From the NCBI GenBank assembly GCA_015499995.1, contig JADNRV010000004.1:248001-312000 (forward strand): a stretch of DNA of 64,000 nucleotides. Direction: 5' to 3'. The notes below the pieces were generated by a model. It did not search any database and had not been told where the DNA came from. It was given only the letters and a program-made list of their open reading frames with translations. Shown here in pieces: positions 25,401 to 35,553 of this stretch. The position numbers and the translations under genes are program-made. Origin of the DNA: Flammula alnicola. Lineage: Eukaryota > Basidiomycota > Agaricomycetes > Agaricales > Strophariaceae. Position 1 is the stretch's first letter. Every line of letters starts with the position of its first letter.

Positions 25401-26577
25401 AAACACCATCACGGCATCTTCGTATGGCGGCGGAGGGGTGGGTCTTCGACCGAGTACCAACGTTAGCGGCAGACCGCCCTCACAGCCTACTGGTTCGGCG
25501 GGGTCTGTGCCTTCCACGCTACCTGGAAGTCATGATGCCCCTGCGGTTATCGAACAGCGCCCTTCATCTTCATATCCAGCTCCAAACACACACAACCCAC
25601 CTGATTCTTACCATAATACGACTCCTTTCCCACAGCCTGCGCCTTCAGCGTACAGTCCTACTGGAGAAGCGCCCATACACGGTATGCCGAACTTCCCAAA
25701 TGAACCGTCGGCATCGACCTACCCGCCCCCAATATCGAGTTATCCAGGTCAAAGTGGATCTACCTATCCCGGTCAACCGGGCGGCTCGGCATACCAGCCT
25801 CCTTATGGCTCAGGTTATGCTCCATGGCCAAGTGCTCCTTCGAGTGCATCTCCGCCGCACAGTCCCCTTGGTGCGTCCGCGTTTTCTGGCCAGTCGACCT
25901 ACAATCCTTCACGGCCATACAACCCTGCCCAGGGCCCCCACCAGCAATATTACACGGGACCTTCTTTCCCGTCGAATTCAGCGTCTTCTTCAATGCCCAC
26001 ATCCAGTCCGATGGACGGACCAGGTAGCGGGCTTTACTTTCCCCAGGCGTCAAGCGGAGAAGGGGGTTACTTTGGAAGCAGCAGTTCTCCATACCCGTCT
26101 TCGTACCCGAGTCAGCATGGTATACCATCTTCGACCTATCCTGGCCAAGGGGGACCGTCTTATCCTCAGCCATCTCCGTGGATGCCAAGTGGAGGTTCAG
26201 GTTCTTCGGTGCCTCCTCCTATGCCTCCTCGTAAGTTTTTATTTTTGCAATCGTGTAATCCTACTCTTTTCGATGATGAAACTGATACGATGATTATTTA
26301 TAGGACCGCCAACGCATTCTTCGATATCGCAAGTGAGGCCTTCTTCTGGTCCCGGTTTCCCCGCGACATCAACTACGACTACGGGTGCTACTGCTCTAGG
26401 TTACGCTTTGACCGCAGTTGATAAAATTGCAGGCCGGAAGACGAGGGAGCAACTCGAGTCGCAGGTCGGCAGTTTTGCACAGAGTGAGTGATCTCTGATC
26501 TTGATTATTTTATCGAATGTTAATCTAGCCACCCTTTCTCAGGTAGTAGCAAGCTATTTAATAAATTCACGAGGTAG
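22486..26577 (+). CDS. GH99-like glycosidase with long proline-rich C-terminal tail
   Basis: Exons 22486..22532, 22594..22644, 22764..22985, 23042..23209, 23310..23449, 23504..23847, 23902..24032, 24112..24228, 24315..26230, 26304..26483 and 26543..26577 join in phase to 1116 residues. Residues about 20-450 match the fungal GH71/99-like domain often annotated as xylosidase/arabinosidase: DKFLVGYQGWFTCAGDG, HHGWLHWFNYP, RHFHWMAEHGVDGAFLQRF, MYDVSGV, ALWGFGFD, IMAGTPASWRT, FDAISPWTVGRYSN and ERRIHETFPVKELQDYW. I cannot name the substrate. No signal peptide is evident. A PPPPY motif at about 493-497 opens a roughly 600-residue Pro/Ser/Tyr/Gly-rich tail with repeated SSYPGQ/STYPGQ-like units. It ends in a short ordered segment (ALTAVDKIAGRKTREQLESQVG). 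The first exon is the least certain: its donor (AAAAG|GTGGAG) is weak, but phase fits and an in-frame stop rules out simple extension. Confidence 0.85.
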
Positions 26578-27960
26578 GCTACAGGCCGAACGTGCATTAG
26601 ATTATAGATCGTGCAAGGATAATTGTTCTCCGACGAAGTACGTAGCGTTCGAACTGATCATTAGAGTTTTATTTGCCATGATTCGTTACGCATGTGTCTT
26701 GCGGTGGAAGAGTTATTGGGGGCTGGTGATTTTTCTGCTTCGGTGCCGATAAAATGTTGTAATTCAGATCATACATACATGGACTCGTACAAGGATGGCT
26801 CATCTTCGGTTGCAATGTGTTATTTCAACACCTGACTGTCAAACTCTAACGCAACGTTTCGTGAATTCCGAATTTCGGTACAATGTTTTTCTGGTAAGTA
26901 CATGACGGTGAGTTAAAATTGCCATAGTAGAAATTATCTCCGGCGAGTTGGGTCCCAAAAGGCTGCTGTAAAATGTAGAGGACAAAAGATCGGTGCCATC
27001 CTCTACTGATGGCCTTGACCCTGAGCGGTGAGTGAACCTGGTAAAGTCTGAAATCTGACAAGGGAACAGATCGAAGGCGCTAAAGACTGCAAATCTCTAG
27101 TTGAAAGACGATGGTGTCGATGATGTCGCTGAGGCTCAATAGCGGGCCAATACATTTCTCTCGCTCAATTTCTCAGGTACAATTTTTTTTTTCATAAGGT
27201 TGGGAACTTGACTAGGATAAGTAATGAGCCAACAACGATGAGGTAAGAGAAGGAATCTGCGATGTCGAATGTGACGGGCAGATGAAGAGGATTATGAACC
27301 AGTTTTTTGGGGTCCTTTTGTTTTTCATCCGGGACCACGCGTTCTGGAATTTCTGGTCCATTAGCGATGTGCGATGGCTTTTCCGTCGATTGGTACATCA
27401 ACATGCGTGAAAACATGAGGACGTGAATGGGATTCTGAGGGATGACATGGAACCCAATCAGAAACTGCGGCCGAAGTAAGTTGTACACAATCGAAGTGGA
27501 TACGAGCGCCAGACAGGTCCGGCCTGCGTGCTTGCTAGAGAAGACGAGGGGAGGTAGATGGTATCTATCGACCATATGATCAAAGACTGTTATCAGTCTT
27601 ATGAATGGTGGCCAGATATCCGACAACGCCAAAAGTGCCTAAGTGTAGTTATAAATTGAAACTGACTCCTAACTGACTGCAGAGACGAGATCAGTAAAGA
27701 TAAGTATACAGAGCTGAATCGAAAGATTAGAGTCCTTCGATGATCTTGGTCGTGCGAAAGAGACGATAAAAGGCCCGGTTCGGATAGAGCTCCGCGACGT
27801 CTACGTAAAAACTCAGCGAAGGTCTCGAGGATGGTGGCAGGTGCCTGGACTTCCGAAATTCACATCTCATTCTCATGTATAGACGTATGAGATCGGAAAT
27901 ATATAACATCAGTTGCTGTGGATTCGCTCACCCGCTTTTCAAGTGCGACCCTTTAGAACG
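26578..27960. other. Interval with a weak minus-strand ORF
   Basis: The only notable frame is 27192-27632 (-), about 145 codons with one clear C-terminal hydrophobic segment (YLIVVGSLLILV) and no ATG at its start. It could be the end of a spliced membrane-protein gene whose upstream exons lie towards 27900, or a remnant. No family was recognised. Confidence 0.35.
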
Positions 27961-29522
27961 ATGCAGGCGCAGCAGTATGCCCCACTCTTGAACCCCGACT
28001 ACTACAGCGCCCAGGTCGTCCACCCGTCGATGACCGACCCATTTTTCGCCCAGGATGACGGTCAAAATTTTACAAACGGCTTCTCAAGGGGATCATCGTT
28101 CACTTACCCACATCAAGGCTATCGATACTTACTTGACCGCGGAGAGCTGACCTCTAGACTCTGTACTTCAAGTCTTGTGGACAATACTCTTGACGCCACC
28201 GGACTGGGATTCGCCGGGAATCCTTCCTCTAGCCACACTTTCGCAGGAGCTCCCGAGGACATATCGGCGTACCAGCAGCAGACATGGGACTGGATAGGAG
28301 CATCCAGTCCTAGAATCGTCGCACCTGCTCCTCTGTATCCAGCTGCTGTAGAACCGCCGTATTTTGGGATTAAAAGCGCGGTCAATCAGACATCGATAGA
28401 GCGTTCTCCGCCTGTTCAGCTCCCAACACCTGCTGCGATGGCTATTCTGCTCAATCCGAGCGGTCGATCTGAAGGGGAACCGTCGCCAAGTGGGTACGAC
28501 ATCCCGCCTAGCTCCGCTATCGTCGCCCACCATGTACCACCATCCGCCGCAACAACTCCTACCCGCCCCGTGGAGCCGAATGCAACCACCCATGGAGTTC
28601 CTGAACCTCTATCGCGGGAGAAGAAACATGCATGCACAATGTGTCATAAACGGTGAGCCTGCTGGCCAACGCTTTCACATAAATTCAGCCAACTGATCGT
28701 CTGCAAATACCAGCTTTGATCGTCCCAGTACACTGAGGAAAGTGAGTGAATATCCTGTCACTTTATATACGCTGCTTTACTCACGATATATCCAGCATCT
28801 CCTCGTCCACACCGGAGAAAAAGGTAGTTTAGCCACTTCGCGGAACATGTGAACTGTAGCTAACCTTTATTACAGCCTTCGTCTGTGATACTTGCGGCCG
28901 TCGCTTCGGAGTTGCCTCCAATCTGAATAGACACGTCAAGCGCTGCGTCTTGAAGCCCGTGAATACCTCGTCCCCATCCAACAAATCGCCGTCAGGATCC
29001 CCCTCTGCAGCCGCAGATTCGTCCGAGGCATCTACTTTGATTTCATCCGTCACCTCACCAATGCCATCCCAAGACAATACCTTGAACATCTCCAGAGCGG
29101 GGAAGCGCCCCCGTGCACCAGTATCACCCACCGATGGGTCATCGCCTTCTAGCAGCTCAAGCGCCCAATCACCGAGCTCCTCGACAGTCACGGCCAGACC
29201 TTCAGGCCAGAAACGGCGCCGTCGGGCACCTTCTCCGTCGCAATGGGTTCCTGCGACGCTCCATAATTTCAACCTGGTCTCTGATGACTCCTACCGCGTC
29301 ACAACCGTGCCCCTGCCGCCGGTGCGTCGCAATCCCCCGCGAGAGGAGCGGGACTCTTGGGACGAGAACGTCGGCCACACCCCGTATCATCCCTGTGGAT
29401 GGAACGGCGTCCTCCCTGGTCCTGGACTTGGCCACGGTCTCGGGCTAGGAGGCAAGGACGTCCGGAATTTGAACCTCGGCGGTAGGGGCGGATTCATGCT
29501 TGGACGCGTCCTTGTGTTTTAG
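27961..29522 (+). CDS. C2H2-type zinc-finger transcription factor
   Basis: Likely nuclear DNA-binding regulator. Exons 27961..28652, 28714..28741, 28796..28823 and 28876..29522 give 464 residues. Two adjacent fingers lie at about residues 225-273: finger 1 C-x2-C...H-x3-H (Cys225, Cys228, His241, His245), the canonical TGEK linker, then finger 2 with Cys253, Cys256, His269 and Cys273. Finger 2 therefore ends in Cys instead of His (C2HC), which still coordinates zinc in many fungal factors. The N-terminal 220 residues are Gln/Ser/Pro/Tyr-rich and could be an activation region; the C-terminal part has a Ser-rich run and a basic patch (SGQKRRRRAP) that may act as nuclear signal. The finger region is cut by three introns. 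The start is the first ATG; targets cannot be inferred. Confidence 0.9.
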
Positions 29523-30664
29523 GCGCCGGTAAAATTTCTTGAAATAAAGAGTGCATAGGGGTGGGGAGTTTGGAAACCGCATATATGCACACCGTTGGCG
29601 CGATAACGACGGACACGATATGAACGATGCGACGATGACAATTTTTGCACCATTCTGGACGCTACTTGGGCGTCAGACATGGGTTTGCAGGTTTGTTTCA
29701 CGTTTTCCACGTCACGATGCCCGTGGATGTTCTTTTACCTTTGGCCGTAATGTTCTTCCTTTTTGCGATACCATGATTCTTGATACCGTTTTGAGTTACT
29801 ATTGGAGAAAGTTGGATGTTTTGCGGGATTTACTACTCACGTCGGAGGAGGGTGCCAGTGTATACTGTCGGGTTTTTTAGACTTTCGGGAACAGGATATT
29901 TGTTTCATATTACTAGAAGAGAAGGATTTAGCGGCCACTCAGATTTTCAAAGTGTAAAATTATCAGATATTAGCAGCTTACTGAGTCGCTGCACCTGGGG
30001 GGACTTAATTTGAGCTTTACGCGACCGTGACAAGAGCAACATCACAGCTAGCACAGAGTACCATCCGACTCATATTTAGTTGTTGAAGGCTTTTTTGGCG
30101 CATAAGCTTGAATTGTCGCGAAAGTCGGCAGTAGGTGTCTCGTTGGCGTCCCCGAGTCGCGTCCAAGTCGCGTTGCACGTAAGTCATCAGTAAATTCGTG
30201 GCTAAAAACGTGTGAAAAACCGCCGGTGTCAATTGTTCGGCTGAACCCTTGACAGTCGCACTCCGAGTGGCCTCTGCATATACCACTTATACCCTCACTC
30301 TGATCCCCAGAACAACCCTCCTGCGAACATTCAAATCTGCAAGGACTCCTGTATAGCCGGCATGGCCCATGCAAGAGATGGAGAGCACAGTCAACTGATC
30401 TCGAATTCGTACGTGAAAGTTGTTATATGCAAAGCATGTGATGTTTCCTGTTGTTGACCCCTTACTGCAGCTCTGGTCCCCCAGCATCGCAAAAATCTGG
30501 AATAAGGTGCGTCAATCCCGCCATTTTGTTGTAATATTGGACCTCAAACCGTGTGTGCACAGCGCTCAGATCGGCAAAGCGCAGGGAAGCTCGCTCCAGC
30601 CTGGAAATTCCTGGCTCGAGGTAACTGGTAAGCGCTTGAACTTAGTCTGAATGCTCAGTTGGTG
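29523..30664. other. Interval without a recognisable gene
   Basis: Short frames on both strands, none recognisable. A GT...AG pair just before 30670 (GTAAGC...ATGCAG) could add an upstream exon to the NLR gene that follows, but no supporting coding sequence was seen. Confidence 0.4.
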
Positions 30665-33600
30665 ATGCAGGCTCAAACATATTTCCTGTCAGTCCTCCGA
30701 GCGCACAACCTTCCTCGTCTCAAGACCCTGTTTGGCAAGAAGAGGCGGTTCTATGTTACTGTGACCGATGGGACGATAGCGAAGAAGACAACAGCTATTC
30801 GTAGTGTGGAACAGGCCGTGCAGTGGGACGAGAAACTCGACGCCCTGTGAGACAACTTTTTTTTGGTCCTATTTTGCAACTGAGAGCCTCTTGCAGTGAT
30901 CCACGTCCATCTTCCAATATTATACTATGTCTTTATGCGAAGCGGAAATTTTACGAAGATATCCTTGTTGGAACACATGAGTTACCTCGTAAGCCCCAAA
31001 GTGGTGCGTGTTATATTGGAAACGTTACTCGTTTGACTAGCTGAGCTTCCCGCATGTAGACGTTGCTGTCGTTCTCAGCAAGGGCGAAGGCTGTCCAAAT
31101 AAACATCCACACTCCACTTAACGATCACCTTGTCGGCCAACCCAAGTTCCTCAACAAACAAGGCTGACATCACCTCCATCCTGATGACGACTGATGTGTC
31201 AAACCGACCAGCTGAAGGAGCTACTGCGCCCTCCGTTGCCCAACACACTGTGGAATTGTCGCTTGCCACCGCCGCCTCTACCTCCATACCTCTTTCGCCC
31301 TCGACGGATTACCTTCTCATTGAAAGCGGTGTTTCAGCGCCACCAACGGCGGAGAGCCAGGCGGAGGTGTCGCCTACCGAGAAAGCTCTCCATGGCGCCA
31401 ACGACGCTATGAAGACGATGAATCTCTATAATACATGGGAAAATGTTGTTATAAGAATCAAATGGGTGATGGACACTGTAAGCCCAGTTGCAGGAGTACG
31501 TACATTATTCTTTTTTGCCTACCCTTAACTGAGCTCACTTCCGCTTTTTAGCTCCACCCGTATGCGAAGATGGCATGGGGCCTATTTTCAATGATTCCCG
31601 AGGTGGATCTGCTTGCATTGTTGTCAGATGAAAATACTCATCCTTTATTCATCTGGATGCCAGACTTTCTTGAAACAGGTCCAGCGTGATGACAATATCC
31701 AAGCCCTACTTGACGCTGTACACGATGCATTTGATCTCACGCAGGAAGCGGACCCTTTGAAGAACGTCACACCGCAGTCCAAACAGGGACATATTCTGAT
31801 GCTCATGCTGCAGCACGTCTGCCGTTGCGGCGACTTTATCCAGTCGTATGCACAGGACATGCAATTCTGTACGTCGTCTTCTTCTGTTTCATTGGCCATT
31901 GTAAACATGTGATTTGCAGGGAAGCGTTTCTTGAAGAATATCAGTGGCCAAGTCGATAAACGAATCGAAGACCTCTGCACGACCCTCGTCGAACTTCGAA
32001 AGGCTTTCCTGGATCATGCTACCGTTATCACAGAGATCAGCGTCCACCATATTCTGGACGATATGGGAATATTGTCAGGCCATATTAGTGGGATTTCTAC
32101 TCGGCTTGACGGGATGACCACCCAACTGAAGTGGGTGTCGAGCCAAGTCTCAGATCTTGGTGTGTAGTCCTGATGATCTGGGGATCATCGATCTGACAAC
32201 CGGCACACAGACCTTGATGAAAAAATCAGAGAAATCCCTTATAAGGGTGGCTGGCGCTCCGATATCAAGAGAGACTATCTTCCGGGAACGCGCACCGACT
32301 TCTTGGACTACATCGTTGAATGGGTGGACAATCCTGAGTCCAAACGCGGACTCGTTCTCTTCGGGCAGGCGGGTACCGGAAAGTCGCCTATTGCCTATGA
32401 GATTGCGCGGCGCTTTCGGGACATGAACCGTCTCAGCTCATACTTTATCTTTCTTCGGGCAGAGCGATCCAAACGCGAGGATTATCTTCTCTTCACAACC
32501 CTTATTCACGATCTATCCAACCACTTTCCTTCATTTAAAACCGCTCTGGGAAAGGCTATTAGGGACAATAAGTCTCTTCGAGCTGCCCAAGACTATCATA
32601 CGCTGTTTGAATCCCTGCTCCTACAACCGCTCAAGGATGTACACACCGTTGGCCCTATTCTTATCATTATCGATGCTTTGGATGAGAGTGGGACGCAACT
32701 GGCAGAAACGGGTTACACACTTTTCTTGCTGAACGCCTCGCTGAGCTCCCGTCGAACTTCCGCATTCTTATCACCTCAAGGCTGGAGGCTGACATTATGC
32801 TTCCGTTCGCCAATGCGTCCGAGGGGTCATTCCAAGTTGTACACATGGACGACTACAAGCTGGCTGCCAGAACGGATGATGATATTCACGTCTATCTCCA
32901 GAAAAATCTCCCTTCGGACACATTCAAAAAATATGGCGATAAGCTGGCGAAGAAAGCGGAGGGCCTGTTCCAGTGGGCAGCGGTTGCATGCGGGTACATT
33001 AGTTATCCTCCACACGGACTCACCAAGAACGATTGTATACGCGGTCTTTTGAAGCTTTCTGCGGATCATGAAGAACTGGGTCAACAACTAGGTCTGTTAT
33101 ACGACTTGTACAAACAAGTTCTCGAAGGATACTTCAAGGCCCATATCGTACAGCGTCGATTTAGGTCTGTCATGGGACAGCTCTTAGCTGCATTTGAACC
33201 CCTCTCCATCCACTCTCTGACTGCTTTGCGACGGTATCCTCTTGGTGATCGCGATGACGACGATTCCGTCATTGCGATTGTCAGCCACCTTGGCTCTCTG
33301 CTGAGCAATGTCACTTCAACTGATCTAACCCTACCCATTGTTCCTCTCCACACTTCATTCCGCGACTTCCTGACCGACGAGAAAATGAGTGGTGCCTTTC
33401 ACATTGATCTTGGCGAAGCCCATCGTCAGTTGGCCCATTCGTCCCTTGGTCTAATGCTTCACGATCTGAAATTCAACATCTGCAAGTCATCATATCTGCC
33501 TAACAGCAAGATCCTAGACCTTCAATCCCGCGTCAATGAGCACATTCCGCCTGCTTTATTCTATGCTTGTCGTTTCTGGGATGACCATCTGGAACGTCTT

Positions 33601-35143
33601 CGTTTTGAACAAGATTTGTTGACCAAACTTCGATCGCTCTTCGAGGAAAAATTCCTCTTTTGGCTAGAAATCCTTAGCCTCACAAGTACTGTGGACCTTG
33701 CTGTTCCGGCGCTGTCATCTCTGAAGGTATGGTTGGCCTCTGGTCAGCATAATGAGGTATATCCAATAGTTCAGTGTAACAATTAAAAGACTAACGGACA
33801 TGACCGCAATAGGCTTCTAGAAACGAGTTGAAGACATTTCAGGAGCTGGTTATTGATGCCTCTGCGTTTCTGCGGTATTTCGCGATGGTCATAGCAAAGA
33901 GTGCTCCGCATATCTATATCTCCGCTCTGCCCTTCGCGCCGATTTCTTCCCATGTTTCCAGGCATTATTTTCCCTTATTTCCCAATATATTGTCAGTGAA
34001 ACGCGGGCGATTGCATCATTGGCCAGCAGTGGAGATAGTCATTTCTGCGGAAGCAAAAATGATCAATTCTGTTGCATTCTCGCAGGATGGGCAGTGGATT
34101 GTCTCTGGCTCGTCTGATCGCACGATTCGTGTGTGGAATGCCACAACGGGAGCGATGGAGGGAAGCCCGTTTACTGGGCACACCGGTCCGGTCAATTCTG
34201 TTGCATTCTCGCAGGATGGGCAGTGGATCGTCTCTGGCTCGTCTGATCGCACGATTTGTGTGTGGAATGCCACGACAGGAGCGATGGAGGGAAACCCGTT
34301 TACTGGGCACACCAGTTCAGTCAATTCTGTCGCATTCTCACAGGATGGGCAACGGATTGTCTCTGGCTCGTATGATCACACAATTCGTGTGTGGAATGCC
34401 ACAACGGGAGCAATGGAGGGAAGCGCGTTTACTGGGCACACCAATTGGGTCAATTCTGTCGCAATCTCGCCGGATGGCAGTGGATTGTCTCTGGCTCAGA
34501 TGATCACACAATTCATGTGTGGAATGCCACAACAGGAGCAACGGAGGGAAACCCGTTTACTGGGCACACCCGTTTCGTCAATTCTGTTGCATTTTCGCAG
34601 GATGGGCAGTGGATCGTCTCTGGCTCGTCTGATCGCACGATTCGTGTGTGGAATGCCACAACAGGAGCGATGGAGGGAAGCCCGTTTACTGGACACACCG
34701 GTTCAGTCAATTCTGTCGCATTCTCACAGGATGGGCAGCGGATTATCTCTGGCTCAGATGATGGCACAGTTCGTGTGTGGAATGCCATGACAGGAGCGAT
34801 GGAGGGAAACCCGTTTACTGGGCACACCACAGTCAATTCTGTTGCATTCTCCCAGGATGGGCAGCGGATCGTCTCCGGCTCGGATGATTGGGCAATTCGT
34901 GTGTGGAATGCCACAGCAGAGGCGGACATTGCTGAACAGGTTGACTTCACTGACCAATCCATGCTAAACAGCGAGGGTTGGATATGTGGAAGTAAAGATG
35001 AACTTCTAGTATGGATCCCAGAAATACATAGGCGCTGTCTTCACCGTCCAAGCAATATCTGGGTTGCTGGTGAACATGAAACCCGGCTGGATCTTTCTAG
35101 GTTTGTGCGTGGACCAAATTGGGCCACTTGTCTCAACAGCTAG
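30665..35143 (+). CDS. NACHT-WD40 NLR-like protein, frame-disrupted
   Basis: Fungal NLRs of this architecture are linked to non-self recognition and cell-death control. Order: an N-terminal C2-like part (30665..30846, 30897..30988), a Ser/Thr-rich linker and helical region (to 31495; then 31552..31602, 31664..31868, 31920..32159), and a NACHT NTPase (from 32211). The NACHT part has Walker A GQAGTGKS at about 32361-32384 and Walker B LIIIDALDESG. It is followed by FRILITSRLEADI and a winged-helix-like region ending HTSFRDFL. The last exon (33813..35143) holds seven WD40 units. Two single-base losses break the frame: in a G run at about 32690 just after Walker B, and at about 34475 in WD unit 4 (GGATGGCAG where its sisters have GGATGGGCAG). 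Restoring one base at each makes all phases close. The stretch 31052-31140 joins in no single frame either. Either a pseudogene or a functional gene with assembly errors. Confidence 0.8.
34063..34926 (+). repeat. Seven near-identical WD40 units, 129-nt period
   Basis: Units begin with the same TCAATTCTG at 34063, 34192, 34321, 34450, 34578, 34707 and 34833. The period is 129 nt (43 codons), except 128 after the frameshifted unit 4 and 126 before the last unit, which lacks one codon. Each reads VNSVAFSQDGQ-IVSGS-D-TI-VWNATTGA-EG-PFTGHT. Differences are concentrated at a few positions, such as the residues before VNSV and after SGS. Confidence 0.95.
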
Positions 35144-35553
35144 ATAGAATGCATTTTTTGATCTTTCTATACATAAGACCCCTAGTTAAGCATACGGCGC
35201 GTAAACCAGCACATTTTTTGTTGACTTTGGTAGCATCGTTACTACGACGTTAGAAGGCAAAACACTTCTGGCAATCATAGCCAAATAGGACCGGGGATGC
35301 CGCACAACCAAACCAAACAAGGTCGAGAATTTGCCGAAGTAGCAACCAGTGCATAACACTGTTATTATTAACACTCGTCTTCCTTTCTCTCTTTTCAAGG
35401 ACGACGGAGACGAGTTGTTGTCAGTTACGAATTCCTGAACTACTCTCAGAACGACTCTCAGAAGATCCTCACTTCTTGGTTTCCCACTTCATCCTCATTA
35501 ATTCTCGAGCCTGTTCGGGAAAAAAAAGTCTCGCGACGATACGATACTATACG

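Noticed and set aside
34063..34926. Possible CRISPR-like or satellite array
   Set aside because: The 129-nt units code for WD40 repeats in frame and belong to an NLR gene; there are no unique spacers.
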